Assembly: GCF_026343955.1 (NCBI RefSeq)
Contig: NZ_JAPKNI010000005.1
Coordinates: 186,001 to 250,000 of the forward strand
DNA: 64,000 nucleotides
Direction of reading: 5' to 3'
From: Kaistia defluvii
GTDB lineage: Bacteria; Pseudomonadota; Alphaproteobacteria; Rhizobiales; Kaistiaceae
A program made the translations under genes and the position numbers. The notes beneath the pieces were generated by a model. The model had not been told where the DNA came from. It saw only the letters and a program-made list of their open reading frames with translations, and ran no database searches. Below, in pieces: positions 42,149-51,552 of the stretch. Position 1 is the stretch's first letter, and every line of letters starts with the position of its first letter.

Positions 42149-43063
42149 TTACAGTCCGTTCGCGCGGAACTTGTCGTCGAGGAACTTCTTGGCGCGCGGA
42201 ACATCGTCTTCCGACAGATGCTCGATGATCACCGGAATGTTCGGGTGCTTTTCCGACAGGCGCTGGAGATAGAGGTCGTAATTGAGCGAGCCGGTGCCCG
42301 GTGCGTTCAGGACCATTTCGCCGACGCCGCGGAAGGTGTGCGAGGCGAGCGCATCGTCGTCGCCGATATCGGCATGCTTCTCGCTCTTGTCGTCGCCGGC
42401 GCGGGCAACGTCCTTGGCGTGGGCGATCTTGATCTTGTCGGCCAGCGTGTCGAACACCTGGTTCAGCACCTTGTCCATGTTGTCGATGTTGTGATCCTCG
42501 AAGTAGTTCGTCGGATCCATGAGCAGGCCGAGGCCCGGATGATCGACCTGCGCGAACATGCGCACCGTCTCCTCGACCGAGCCGACGACGTTGTTCACAT
42601 AGGTCTCGAGCAGGAACATCGAGCCGTGGTCATAGGCTTCCTGCGCCAGTTCCGCGATCACGGCGCGGCACATCTCGAAGCCTTCTTCCGACTTGTTCTT
42701 CGGATCGCTCATCCACTCGCTCTCGGTATTGTAGGTACCGGTTTCCGAGATGACGTAGGGCGAGCCGAGGTCGCGCGCGTTGCGGATGATTTCCTTCAGG
42801 CGCTCGACATTGGCCTCGCGGTGGGCGAGGTCCGGATGGATGATGTTGGTGTAGCCGGAGATGCACGAAATCGGCAGATCGTTGTCGCGGAACGTGTCGC
42901 GGACCTTCTTGGCCTTCTCCTTGGTGATCTGGCCCGCGCCGAGGTCGATATCCTTGAAATGGAGATCGAGCTGGACGGTGTTGAAGCCGTGCGCGCGGAT
43001 CTTTTTGGCTGTCTCTTCAAGGCCATAGGGGAAATAGCCGGTGAAAATGCCAGACTGCATCAT
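42149..43063 (-). CDS. Sugar phosphate isomerase/epimerase family TIM-barrel protein
   Basis: A 304-residue xylose-isomerase-like TIM barrel (AP_endonuc_2 family). Recognisable strands and likely metal ligands: the Glu in YVISETGTYN near residue 125, the Glu in MFLLETYVNNV near 165, the Asp in LLMDPTNYF near 195, the His in IKIAHAKDV near 225 and the Glu in VIIEHLSEDD near 285. It would isomerise or epimerise a keto-sugar, or dehydrate an inosose as IolE does. GGAGG lies eight bases before the ATG at 43063. Next to a Gfo/Idh/MocA oxidoreductase, a pairing typical of inositol-like and keto-sugar pathways. Confidence 0.85.
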   Translation of the reverse strand: MMQSGIFTGYFPYGLEETAKKIRAHGFNTVQLDLHFKDIDLGAGQITKEKAKKVRDTFRDNDLPISCISGYTNIIHPDLAHREANVERLKEIIRNARDLGSPYVISETGTYNTESEWMSDPKNKSEEGFEMCRAVIAELAQEAYDHGSMFLLETYVNNVVGSVEETVRMFAQVDHPGLGLLMDPTNYFEDHNIDNMDKVLNQVFDTLADKIKIAHAKDVARAGDDKSEKHADIGDDDALASHTFRGVGEMVLNAPGTGSLNYDLYLQRLSEKHPNIPVIIEHLSEDDVPRAKKFLDDKFRANGL

Positions 43064-43083
43064 GATGAGTTCCTCCCTGGAAT

Positions 43084-44172
43084 TCAGATAGCGATTTCGG
43101 AAAGCTTGACGGCGCGACCCTCGGCGATCGAGCGGTAGCCCGCCTCGATCAGCGCCACGGTCTTGACGTTGTCGGCGACGGTGAGAGCGGGCGCATGGCC
43201 GGTCTTCACCGCATATTGCAGTTGCTCCATCACGCCCTTGAAGGCGTGCGGGAACCACATCGTGTCCCATTCCGGCGTGACCCACTTGCCGCCGGTCGTG
43301 GTCTTCGAGGCATAGGTGAGTGTCGAAGCGGCGCCGGTAGGCCAACCGATCGTGCCCTGCGCCACGCCATGCGTGCCCTCGACCCGCCACTTGATGTAGA
43401 TGTCGGAGTCGAAGCCCTCTTCGCGCGGGCCGGACCAGACGTCTTCGAGCGACACTGCCATGACGCCGGACTCGAACTTGATCGTCGAGGCGGTGATGCC
43501 GTCCGTATGCTCGAATTTCGTGCGCGGGTCGGTCCGGGCGGCGGTGTAGATCTCGTCGACCTCGCCGAACAGAAAGCGAAGCACATCAAGGTGATGCACG
43601 CTCATGTTCGAGAGCGTCAGCCGGTCGTACTCTTCCAGGAAGGTCTGCCAGTGCGGGATGGCGCGCATCTCAATTGTGGCGATCACCGGCGTGCCCAGTT
43701 CGCCCTTGTCGAGGATCTGCTTCAGCACGCGCATCGACTGGTCGTAGCGCATGTTCTGGTTGACGGAGAGGATCTTGCCGGCGGCCTTGGCCTCGTCGCG
43801 TAGCGCGATGGCGTCTTCCAGCGTCAGGGCTAGCGGCTTCTGCGCCAGGATCCCCTTGATATGCTTCTGCTTCAGCGCGTGACGGATCAGCGCAGGCTGC
43901 TGGTCGGGCGGAAAGGCGAGGTCGAGGATCTCGACGTTTTCATCCTCGATCAGCGCTTCCGGCGTCTCGTGCACGGTGGGGATCGACCAGCGTGTCGCCA
44001 CCTTGGCGGCGTTGGCCTTGGTGCGCGACGCAATCGCCACGACCGGGAAGCCGGCCTCCTGATAGGCGGCCAGATGGCATTCGGCCATGATCATGCCGGC
44101 GCCGATGGCGCCGATCCGGAGATCGTTGACCCGGATCTCCGGATCCGGCGCGAAGCCCTTGGAATCAGCCAT
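43084..44172 (-). CDS. Gfo/Idh/MocA family oxidoreductase
   Basis: A protein of about 362 residues with an N-terminal Rossmann fold (RIGAIGAGMIMAECHLAAYQEAG near residue 20) and a C-terminal alpha/beta substrate domain. The family EKP motif is AQKPLAL near residue 98, with the Lys kept. SVHHLDVLRFLFGEV near 185 holds the usual active-site His-Asp. It oxidises a sugar or inositol hydroxyl using NAD(P). ATG ATG at 44175/44172 follows GGAGG; the second has better spacing. Thirteen to sixteen bases from the ABC5 ATPase, so part of the same operon. Confidence 0.88.
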   Translation of the reverse strand: MADSKGFAPDPEIRVNDLRIGAIGAGMIMAECHLAAYQEAGFPVVAIASRTKANAAKVATRWSIPTVHETPEALIEDENVEILDLAFPPDQQPALIRHALKQKHIKGILAQKPLALTLEDAIALRDEAKAAGKILSVNQNMRYDQSMRVLKQILDKGELGTPVIATIEMRAIPHWQTFLEEYDRLTLSNMSVHHLDVLRFLFGEVDEIYTAARTDPRTKFEHTDGITASTIKFESGVMAVSLEDVWSGPREEGFDSDIYIKWRVEGTHGVAQGTIGWPTGAASTLTYASKTTTGGKWVTPEWDTMWFPHAFKGVMEQLQYAVKTGHAPALTVADNVKTVALIEAGYRSIAEGRAVKLSEIAI

Positions 44173-44188
44173 CATTTCCTCCGTCTGC

Positions 44189-45262
44189 TTAGGGGTTCAC
44201 GCGAGGAACGGCAGTCCCGTCCGCGGCGAAAAAGTGGATGTCGGCCGGATCGACCGAGAGGGTGATCTTCTCGTCGGCGGCGAATTTCGGCTGGCCGCGC
44301 AGCAGCGCCCGCAGGCGCGCCTCCCCGGCGGTCAGCGTCACCACGGTGAAGCCGCCGAGCGGCTCGACCTCGAAGATCGCCGCCGCGGCGCCGTCGCCTT
44401 CGCGCCAGGGCGCGAGCTTCAGGCTTTCGGGGCGGATGCCGAAGGCGGCCGTGCGATCCGGCACGGCAGCGAGCGGCAGGCGGATAACACCCTCCGCCGC
44501 TGTTAGCCTTCCGTTAACCGTATCGGCCGTTCCGGCGAGCAGATTGATCGTCGGCGCGCCGACGAGGCTGGCGACATAGCGGCTGGCCGGACGATCATAG
44601 ATCGCGCGCGGCGTATCGACCTGGCGGATGACGCCCGCGTCCAGAATCGCCATCCGGTCGGCGACCGACATCGCCTCTTCCTGGTCGTGGGTGACATAGA
44701 CCAGCGTGTGGCCGAGCTCCTGCTGCAGGCGCTTCAGCTCGACGCGGGTCTCTTCGCGCAATCGGGCGTCAAGGGCCGAGATCGGGTCGTCCATCAGATA
44801 GGCGGCGGGATCGCGCACCAGGGCGCGGGCGATCGCCACGCGCTGGCGCTCGCCACCCGAGAGCTGGGCGGGCGGCTTGTGCAGGATGTGGCCGATATGG
44901 AGCTTCTCGGCGACGGCGGCGAGCTTGTCCGCGATCTGCGCCTCCGGCACTTTCCGCTCGACCAGCGGAAAGCGGATGTTTTCGCGCGCGGTCATATGGG
45001 GAAAGAGCGCCAGGTTCTGGAACACCATGGCGACGTTGCGCTCCGCCGGCGACACCGCGTTGACCCGCTTGCCACCGATGAGGATCTCGCCCTCGTCCGG
45101 GGTCTCCAGCCCGAGGATCAGGCGCAAAATCGTCGTCTTGCCGGAGGATGGCGGGCCGAAGAAGCAGAAGAACTCGTTGTCGAGGATGGTGAACGAGGCA
45201 CGGTCGAGCGCCAGCGTGTCGCCATAGCGCTTCGAGACGTTGTCGAAGGTGATCTCGGCCAT
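44189..45262 (-). CDS. CUT1-type ABC ATPase A, with DD in Walker B (ABC5)
   Basis: A 357-residue MalK/UgpC-family ATPase with a C-terminal TOBE regulatory domain. Walker A is GPPSSGKT at 36-43, the signature LSGGERQ at 134-140 is perfect, and the H-loop is VYVTHDQ. Walker B, however, reads LMDDP with Asp159 where the catalytic Glu normally stands. Its partner encoded next to it has the opposite pattern. The two probably form a heterodimer with one active and one degenerate ATP site. Nearest operon neighbours are the second ATPase and the MocA-type oxidoreductase. Confidence 0.9.
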   Translation of the reverse strand: MAEITFDNVSKRYGDTLALDRASFTILDNEFFCFFGPPSSGKTTILRLILGLETPDEGEILIGGKRVNAVSPAERNVAMVFQNLALFPHMTARENIRFPLVERKVPEAQIADKLAAVAEKLHIGHILHKPPAQLSGGERQRVAIARALVRDPAAYLMDDPISALDARLREETRVELKRLQQELGHTLVYVTHDQEEAMSVADRMAILDAGVIRQVDTPRAIYDRPASRYVASLVGAPTINLLAGTADTVNGRLTAAEGVIRLPLAAVPDRTAAFGIRPESLKLAPWREGDGAAAAIFEVEPLGGFTVVTLTAGEARLRALLRGQPKFAADEKITLSVDPADIHFFAADGTAVPRVNP

Positions 45263-45264
45263 GC

Positions 45265-46356
45265 TCAGCCTCCCCGGATCGCGGCGGTGGAAGCGGCGTC
45301 GAACAGGCGGACCGCTGCCGGCGCCGGCACGATCGAGACGTCGTCGCCGATCGAACAGCCGACATCGTTTTCGGCGACGATCTTGACCGTCTGGCCGCTC
45401 TCGACATGGACGATGGTGCGGGCGCCGATGCGCTCGACAAAGGTGACGCGGGAGCGCAGCCCCTGCCCTTCAAGGCCAAGCGTCGCCTCTTCCGGCCTGA
45501 ACCCATATTGCACGGCCCGGCTGCCGGCGGCACTCGCCGCCGCGGCGAGATCATCCGGCAAGGGCGGCGAGACGCCCCAGGACCCGAGATCGACGGCGAG
45601 CCCGCGATCCGTCTCGGCCAGTTCGCCGGCGATCAGATTCATGCCCGGCGCGCCGATGAACCTGGCCACGAAGATGTTGGCCGGGTTGTTGTAGACTTCG
45701 AGCGGCGTGCCGACCTGCTGCAGCACGCCATGGTCCATCACGGCGATGCGGTCGGCCATGGTCATGGCCTCGAGCTGGTCGTGGGTGACGTAGACCATGG
45801 TCTGCTTGAACTGCTTCTGCAGATGCTTCAGCTCCGTCCGCATCACGGCGCGGAAGGCGGCGTCGACATTCGACAGCGGCTCGTCGAGCAGGAAGATCGC
45901 CGGCTCGACGATGGCCGAGCGTCCGATGGCGAGGCGCTGCAGGATGTTGACCGAGAGCTTGGCGCTCTTCTGGTCGAGCATCGGCGTCAATTGCAGGAAA
46001 TCGGCGATGTTCTTCACCCGGCGGTCGATCTCGGACCGGCTCATGCCGCGCATCTTCGGGCCATAGGCGAGGTTCTGGCGAACCGTCATATGGGTGAAGA
46101 TCGCGTAGTTCTGGAACACGAAGCCGACGCCGCGCTTGCCCATCGGCACGCCGTTCATGTCGCGTCCGTCGAACAGGATGCGGCCGCCGGAGGGGTCTTC
46201 CATGCCAGCGATCATGTTCATGGTCGTCGACTTGCCGCAGCCGGACGGGCCCAGCAGCGCCATGAACTCGCCGTCGCGGATCTCGAGATCCATGGTCTTC
46301 AGCGCGGTGAAATCGCCAAAGCGCTTCACCAGGTTTTCAAGACGGATGGTGGTCAT
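45265..46356 (-). CDS. CUT1-type ABC ATPase B, with a degenerate signature motif (ABC5)
   Basis: A 363-residue MalK/UgpC-family ATPase. Walker A GPSGCGKST near 36-44 and Walker B LLDEP with the catalytic Glu159 are intact, but the ABC signature LSGGQ reads LSVNI at 134-138. Complementary to ATPase A, which has a good signature but no catalytic Glu. In a heterodimer one composite site would combine both good halves and the other both bad halves. TOBE domain at the C-terminus. Its start overlaps the permease stop by four bases. Confidence 0.9.
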   Translation of the reverse strand: MTTIRLENLVKRFGDFTALKTMDLEIRDGEFMALLGPSGCGKSTTMNMIAGMEDPSGGRILFDGRDMNGVPMGKRGVGFVFQNYAIFTHMTVRQNLAYGPKMRGMSRSEIDRRVKNIADFLQLTPMLDQKSAKLSVNILQRLAIGRSAIVEPAIFLLDEPLSNVDAAFRAVMRTELKHLQKQFKQTMVYVTHDQLEAMTMADRIAVMDHGVLQQVGTPLEVYNNPANIFVARFIGAPGMNLIAGELAETDRGLAVDLGSWGVSPPLPDDLAAAASAAGSRAVQYGFRPEEATLGLEGQGLRSRVTFVERIGARTIVHVESGQTVKIVAENDVGCSIGDDVSIVPAPAAVRLFDAASTAAIRGG

Positions 46357-47312
46357 GCCCGTCCCCCGTTTTTGGCAGCTTCCATCCGCTTCATGGCGAA
46401 GACGGCAAGGACGGAAAGGGCGATCAGGATGACGAGCGCGATGGCCGCGACATAGCCCCAGATCAGGTCCTGGGTCGTGACCTTGTAGATGTAGACGGAG
46501 ATCGTCTCGGTCGCGACGCCGGGGCCGCCACCGGTCATGATGTAGAGCGTGTCGAAGATCTTGAAGATCTCGATGACGCGGATCGCCAGCGCGATCACCA
46601 TGATCGTCTTGATGCGCGGCAGCATGATCGTGAAGAAGCGCTGCCGCCAGTTGGCGCCGAGCAGGGTGGCCGCCTTCAACTGGTCCTCCGGCACGCCGAC
46701 CAGGCCGGCAAGCAGGATCAGGAACATCAGCGGCGTCCACTGCCAGATGTCGGCGATCATCACCGCGACCAGCGCCAGCGTCGGATCGGACAGCCAGGCG
46801 ATCTTGATATCCATGCCGGACAGCGCCGAGAGGATGCCGTTGAATGGCCCGCCCGACTGGAACAGCATGAAGAACATGTAGCCGGCGACCGCGGGCACGA
46901 CCATCATCGGCATCAGCAGGATCGAGTAGAAGACCCGCTTGCCGGGGAAGTCGTCCATGAACAGCGTGGCGAGGCCCAGCGCCAGCAGGAACTCGGCCGG
47001 AACGCAGACGAGCATGATGATGAAGGTGCGCCAGAGCGCGCCCCACCAGCGCCGGTCCTCGAGCAGGTCGGTGTAGTTGGCGAAGCTGTTCCAGGACTGC
47101 CAAGCCTTCCACCAGCCGACGCCATCGAGTGGCGACCAGTCGGTGAGGCTGATATAGAGCTGCATCAGCAGCGGGAAGCCGGCGATGAACAGCACGAGCA
47201 GCTGGGTCGGCAGGGTCAGGCGGAAGCCGAGCCGACGCGATTCCCGGTCCACCGGCGGGATGGTGCGCGGCGCGGCTTCGGCGGCGCCCGGCAGGATTTC
47301 GGTCGCGCTCAT
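46353..47312 (-). CDS. CUT1 ABC transporter permease, MalF/UgpA type (ABC5)
   Basis: A 319-residue inner-membrane permease with six predicted membrane segments after an N-terminal cytoplasmic tail of about 30 residues. The coupling-loop motif is [26 protein letters not shown] near residue 215-240, the EAA-type loop that contacts the ATPase. The start at 47312 overlaps the stop of the second permease by ATGA. Pairs with the MalG-type permease to form the ABC5 channel. Confidence 0.9.
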   Translation of the reverse strand: MSATEILPGAAEAAPRTIPPVDRESRRLGFRLTLPTQLLVLFIAGFPLLMQLYISLTDWSPLDGVGWWKAWQSWNSFANYTDLLEDRRWWGALWRTFIIMLVCVPAEFLLALGLATLFMDDFPGKRVFYSILLMPMMVVPAVAGYMFFMLFQSGGPFNGILSALSGMDIKIAWLSDPTLALVAVMIADIWQWTPLMFLILLAGLVGVPEDQLKAATLLGANWRQRFFTIMLPRIKTIMVIALAIRVIEIFKIFDTLYIMTGGGPGVATETISVYIYKVTTQDLIWGYVAAIALVILIALSVLAVFAMKRMEAAKNGGRA

Positions 47313-48169
47313 TGCTTCAGCGCTCCGAAGGTCAGGCCGCGGACCAGATGCTTTTGGATGGCAATGCCGAGGATGACGGGCGGGATTGCCGCGAGCAGGC
47401 CGAGCGCCGCCTTGGCGCCATAGAGCTGGCCGGTCATCGAGGATGAGAGCGAGGCCATGTAGACCGGAATCGTCACCCAGTTCTTGGTCGTGAGTAGCAG
47501 CGCGATGAGATAGTCCGACCAATTCAGGATGAAGACGAGCAACGCCGAGGAGGCGAGCGGCGCGCGCATCACCGGCAGGGTGATCTTCATGAAGACGCGG
47601 AAGCGCGAGCAGCCTTCGACGAGGGCGGCTTCCTCGATCTCGCGCGGCATCTCGTCGAAGAAGGTCTTCATCAGCCAGAAGGCGAAGGGCAGCGTGACGA
47701 TGCCGTAGATCAGCGCCAGGCCCCACCAGGTATCGATCAGGCCGAGAAAGGCCCACATGATCATGACCGGGATCATCACCGCCATGGGCGGGAACAAACG
47801 AAGCTGGATCAGCGCCAGTGGCAGGTTCTTGCCCGAGCCGAAACGCGACAGGCCATAGGCGGCGGCCGTGCCGCAGACCATGGCGATGACAGTGCCGAAC
47901 ACGGCCGAGAGCAGCGACGCCAGGATCGGCCGCCAGGCCGTGCGCTCCAGCGCGACGATCAGGTCGGAAGTGCTCTGGCCGAAGACGAAGCGGAAATTGT
48001 CCAGCGTCGGCGCACGCGGAATCCAGGTCAGGTCGGCGCCCGTCGCCGACCATTCCGGGATCGGCTTGAAGGCCATCGACACCATCCAGAGGATGGGCAA
48101 GAGCGTCAGCGCGAGCGCAAGCGCGATCGCTGCATAACGGAAGATTTCAAAGGCGGGTGAACGCCGCAT
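47309..48169 (-). CDS. CUT1 ABC transporter permease, MalG/UgpE type (ABC5)
   Basis: A 286-residue permease with about six membrane segments. The EAA loop is clear: [21 protein letters not shown] near residue 170. AGAGGA sits six bases before the ATG at 48169; an ATG at 48175 and a GTG at 48184 are alternatives. First permease after the binding-protein gene, separated from it by two dispersed repeats. Confidence 0.9.
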   Translation of the reverse strand: MRRSPAFEIFRYAAIALALALTLLPILWMVSMAFKPIPEWSATGADLTWIPRAPTLDNFRFVFGQSTSDLIVALERTAWRPILASLLSAVFGTVIAMVCGTAAAYGLSRFGSGKNLPLALIQLRLFPPMAVMIPVMIMWAFLGLIDTWWGLALIYGIVTLPFAFWLMKTFFDEMPREIEEAALVEGCSRFRVFMKITLPVMRAPLASSALLVFILNWSDYLIALLLTTKNWVTIPVYMASLSSSMTGQLYGAKAALGLLAAIPPVILGIAIQKHLVRGLTFGALKQ

Positions 48170-48221
48170 ACTCATTCCTCTCACGACCTTGCGGTTGCCG
48201 CCGGTCGTCCAGCCAACTCGC

Positions 48222-48305
48222 CGTCATCCCCGCGAAAGCGGGGATCCATTCAGCTTCCCAAGCCCTGGGTTGAATGGATCACGGGTCTTCCCCCGGGATG
48301 ACGAA
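48222..48305. repeat. Dispersed palindromic repeat (CGTCATCCC-type), copy 2
   Basis: CGTCATCCCCGC-gaaa-GCGGGGATCCATTCAG on the left, and TGAATGGATC...CCGGGATGACG on the right, so the ends are inverted copies. Same family as 40659 and 51596. Lies after the ABC5 binding-protein gene. Confidence 0.65.
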
Positions 48306-48340
48306 GCGCGCTGGTGCTCCGTTTCCTTGAACCTACCGAA

Positions 48341-48462
48341 GGCCCTCACCCAACCCTCTCCCAGAGGGAGAGGGCTTTTTCGCCAGCGCTTTTCATCGCC
48401 ATCGAGGCCTGTGATAAGCGCACCCTCTCCCGCTGGCGGGAGAGGGTCGGGGTGAGGGTCTT
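48341..48462. repeat. REP-like hairpin element, copy 2
   Basis: Contains CCCTCTCCCAGAGGGAGAGGG followed by TTTTT, a spacer with TTTCATCG, then a perfect CCCTCTCCCGC/GCGGGAGAGGG hairpin (48423-48446) and GAGGGTCTT. Clearly the same element as 42031. It directly follows the binding-protein stop on the minus strand. Confidence 0.65.
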
Positions 48463-48474
48463 CGCCTCTTTCGG

Positions 48475-50103
48475 CTACGTCACGACCGGATCGAGCACCG
48501 TCGGCCACGAGGCCTTGTTGCTGCGGATCGCGTCGAGGAGCTTGTCCTCGCCGATACGCCGGGCGATGCGCTTCCATTCGCGCTCCGTGTCGGCCATCGC
48601 CTGTTCCGGCGTCTTCGACTTGGTGCAGGCGGCGACCAGGTTTTCGTCGAGCGCGTTGTGGAAGGCGGTTGCGCCCGGATAGTTGATGGTCGGGACCGTG
48701 CGCGCGACGACCTCGCGCAGATTGTCCATGTGGTAGGCGTGGTACGTCTCGCGGACGAGCGGATCGGCGAAGTTCGCCAGCTGGAACGGGTCGAAATAGC
48801 CGCCCGGATTGGCCGTCATCCAGGAATAGATCCGGCTGGAGCCGAGCCATTGCAGCAGCAGGTAGCAGGCTTCCGGATGCTGGCTCTGGGCCGAGATCGA
48901 GGCCGACAGGTTCAACCAGAGCACCGAGCGGCGGACCAGCTTGTCGTCGATGACGCGGCCGGGCGGCAGCATCGAGCCGATCTTGCCGGTGACCTTCGAG
49001 CCCTCATTCGCCTTGTTGTCGAGGAACTTCGGCAGGTTGGAGAAGGCGCAGGTCATCGCCGCGCCGCCATTGCCGAAATTGCCATACTGCTCCGGCCAGC
49101 CCCAGGAGATCGCGTCCGGCGAATGATGGGCAAGGCTGTCGACATATTCCGTCGTCGCCAGGATGCCATTGGCCGAATTGATCAGCGGCGCGCCATTGTC
49201 GTCGAACAGGAATTGGTTCGGCGAGGCGGTCGAGACGAAGCGCTGATACCAGTTGGTGTAGCCCCAGCCCTGGTTGCGCAGGTCGGTCGAGCCGAACAGG
49301 CCCTTGTCCGAGCGGTGGAAATGCGAGGCGATGTCGCTGTGCTGCTTCCAGGTGGTGGGCGGCGCCAGATCGTAGCCGAACTTGTCCTTGAAGGCCGACT
49401 GCTCGGCCGCGTCGCCGAACAGATCGGTGCGATAGACCCAGCACTGATAATCGCCATCGAGCGAGACGCCGTAGACGGAGCCGCGATAGCGATTGAACAG
49501 GCTGACGCCTGCGTCGCCGCCGGGATAGCCGCGCTCGGGATTGTCCCATTCCGGCTTATACTGCGCGACGAAATCATCCATCTTGACGAGACCATTGGTC
49601 TCGGCGAGGTCGCCCAGGCGGTTCCACTCGACGGCGTAGATGTCGAACGCGCCGCCCTGGGTGGATATGTCCTGCATCGCCTTGGTGAATTCCTGGCCGT
49701 TGGGCTGGCCGACGATCTCCAGCGTGACGCCGGTTTCCTTCTCCCAAAGGTCCTTGATCGACGGCGCGCCTTCCGGGAACGGCTTGGTCAACTGGCCGAT
49801 CGAGCCATCCGACAGGCCGAGCACGATCTTGCTCGGCGCCTTGCCGGCGGCCTTCAGCGCCTTGATGCCTTCGACGGCGCGGCCTTCCGGCGTATCGGCG
49901 CCATACTGGTAGCGCTCGGCGCCCGGGAAGCCCGTGGGGCCGCCGATCATGCCCGGCGACAGCGCCGTATCCGCGAAAGCCGGCCGCAGGAACTTCGGCG
50001 CGATGCCGATCGCCGCCGTGAGCGCAAAGGCCGAGCCGCCCGTCTTCAGCAGACGGCGACGGGTGAAGCCGGACGAGCCGGCGGACGAACCGCGCGTGGA
50101 CAT
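48475..50103 (-). CDS. Large extracellular solute-binding protein, family 1, Tat-exported (ABC5)
   Basis: A 542-residue binding protein, bigger than maltose-type relatives (about 400). The N-terminus has a strong twin-arginine signal: FTRRRLLKTGG, a hydrophobic stretch and PAFADT. Later stretches include VTLEIVGQPNGQEFTKAMQDI and FDIYAVEWNRLGDLAETNGL in the N-lobe. Large binding proteins paired with two distinct ATPases also occur in rhizobial glycerol/polyol importers, so a polyol is a reasonable ligand. GGGAGGGG precedes the start. First gene of the long minus-strand run, divergent from a LacI regulator. Confidence 0.87.
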   Translation of the reverse strand: MSTRGSSAGSSGFTRRRLLKTGGSAFALTAAIGIAPKFLRPAFADTALSPGMIGGPTGFPGAERYQYGADTPEGRAVEGIKALKAAGKAPSKIVLGLSDGSIGQLTKPFPEGAPSIKDLWEKETGVTLEIVGQPNGQEFTKAMQDISTQGGAFDIYAVEWNRLGDLAETNGLVKMDDFVAQYKPEWDNPERGYPGGDAGVSLFNRYRGSVYGVSLDGDYQCWVYRTDLFGDAAEQSAFKDKFGYDLAPPTTWKQHSDIASHFHRSDKGLFGSTDLRNQGWGYTNWYQRFVSTASPNQFLFDDNGAPLINSANGILATTEYVDSLAHHSPDAISWGWPEQYGNFGNGGAAMTCAFSNLPKFLDNKANEGSKVTGKIGSMLPPGRVIDDKLVRRSVLWLNLSASISAQSQHPEACYLLLQWLGSSRIYSWMTANPGGYFDPFQLANFADPLVRETYHAYHMDNLREVVARTVPTINYPGATAFHNALDENLVAACTKSKTPEQAMADTEREWKRIARRIGEDKLLDAIRSNKASWPTVLDPVVT

Positions 50104-50514
50104 GATTTCCCCTCCCAAGGACAAGCGGATCATTCGCTGACCCGTCACATCGGCGGAGATGATTGATATTGATTTGTTTCGATGTCAACAGGCGACGCAA
50201 TGCATCATATTCGACAAGAATTTTTGATGCGTCGCAGCATTGCGAGTGGGGCAAGTCTCTTTGAGAACGGGACGATAGATGCAGAGACGCCCGTAGAATG
50301 GCGCAATTCCGCGAGAAATGGCGATCGAGCGTCGCCGTCGCACATCCCTCGTCCCCGCGCCCACCAGGCATGCAAAATCCATCAAATACCTCATTGACAT
50401 CATTTTACACCAAAGACATCATTTGGCATCGCGACACTGCCGCCGCTTCCGGTCCTCCGGGCAAACGGCGTACCTTGCGACGTCTTCGGCCCTGAAACGA
50501 CTCGGACATACGGA
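50104..50514. promoter_or_regulatory. Divergent promoter region of ABC5 and the LacI regulator
   Basis: No gene seen. Plus strand: TTGACA at 50394-50399 with CATCAT 17 bases on (50417-50422) is a good promoter for the regulator gene; the 10-mer GACATCATTT occurs twice, at 50396 and 50415, exactly 19 bases apart, and may bind a regulator across it. Minus strand: TTGACA (complement of 50183-50188) is a likely -35 box for ABC5. CGCAATGC near 50195 and GCATTGCG near 50232 form an inverted repeat around it that could be the operator. Confidence 0.5.
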
Positions 50515-51552
50515 ATGCGGACGACGCTGGCGGACATCGCACGGGAGGCAGGGGTTTCGACCGCGACGGTCGACCGCGTCCTCAACAATCGCGATGGCGT
50601 CAAGGAGCGCACCCGCGACCGCGTGCTGACGGTCGCGGGAAAGCTCGGCTATGTCGAGGAAGGGGCACGCCCCGTCCTGCCAGCCTCGCTCGCCAGCCTG
50701 CCCGGCGGCATCGTCGACCTCGACATCGTGCTGCCCGGCGGCACCAACACCTTCATCAACAACCTCGCCGCGCGCTTCGCCGACACCGCCGCGGTCCGCC
50801 CGGACGTCAATCTGCGCATCCACTCGATCGAGGGGTTCGAGCCGGTCCTGCTGGCCGAAAAGCTGGAAGCGCTGCGCGGCAAGAGCCAGGGCGTCGGCCT
50901 GATCGGGCTGGATCATCCGGTGGTGCGCGAGGCGATCCGCTCGCTCGCCGGCTCCGGCGTGCCGGTCATGACGCTGATCTCCGACATCAGCCACGTGCCG
51001 CGCGTCGGCTATGTCGGCATCGACAACCGCGCCGCCGGAAGGCTCGCCGGCTATCTGCTCGGCCGCTTCATGAAGGCGGAGACCGGCAAGGTCGCCCTGT
51101 TCGCCGGCTCGCTCTCCTATCGCGGCCATGAAGAGCGCGAGATGGGCTTTCGCCACATGCTGCGCGAGGAATATCCGGGGCTCTCGATCGTCGAATTGCG
51201 CGAGATCCGCGACGATACCGAGCGCGCCTATAGCGAGGCGGTCGCGCTGCTGGCGCGCTATCCCGACCTCGCCGGCATCTACAATATCGGCGCGGGCAAT
51301 CGCGGCATTTCGCGCGCGCTGCAGGAGGCGGGGCGCGAAAAATCCGTCGTCTTCATCGGCCACGAACTGACCGAGCACACGCGCCGTTTCCTCATCTCCG
51401 ACACGATGGACGCCGCGATCGACCAGAACCCGCGCGTCGAGGCCCGCGAAGCGGTCGACCGCCTCGCCCGCGCCGCCCGCGGCGAGGAAAACCCGACCGG
51501 CCCGGCGACCCGCCTGCAGGCGATCTTCAAGGAAAATATCCCGGAGGTGTGA
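50515..51552 (+). CDS. LacI family transcriptional regulator
   Basis: A 345-residue LacI/GalR protein. The helix-turn-helix starts at once: TTLADIAREAGVSTATVDRVLNN, then hinge residues to about 60. The effector domain is of the sugar-binding type (VDLDIVLPGGTNTFINNL; VGYVGIDNRAAGRLAGYLLGRF; GIYNIGAGNRGISRALQEAG). Divergent from the ABC5 operon and upstream of the dehydrogenase and kinase genes, it most likely controls both in response to a polyol or ketose. Confidence 0.9.
   Translation: MRTTLADIAREAGVSTATVDRVLNNRDGVKERTRDRVLTVAGKLGYVEEGARPVLPASLASLPGGIVDLDIVLPGGTNTFINNLAARFADTAAVRPDVNLRIHSIEGFEPVLLAEKLEALRGKSQGVGLIGLDHPVVREAIRSLAGSGVPVMTLISDISHVPRVGYVGIDNRAAGRLAGYLLGRFMKAETGKVALFAGSLSYRGHEEREMGFRHMLREEYPGLSIVELREIRDDTERAYSEAVALLARYPDLAGIYNIGAGNRGISRALQEAGREKSVVFIGHELTEHTRRFLISDTMDAAIDQNPRVEAREAVDRLARAARGEENPTGPATRLQAIFKENIPEV

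Noticed and set aside
48475-50103. Naming ABC5 as the glycerol system glpVSTPQ
   Set aside because: The large binding protein and two ATPases are similar in kind, but gene order differs and no residue-level evidence for glycerol was found; no symbol given.
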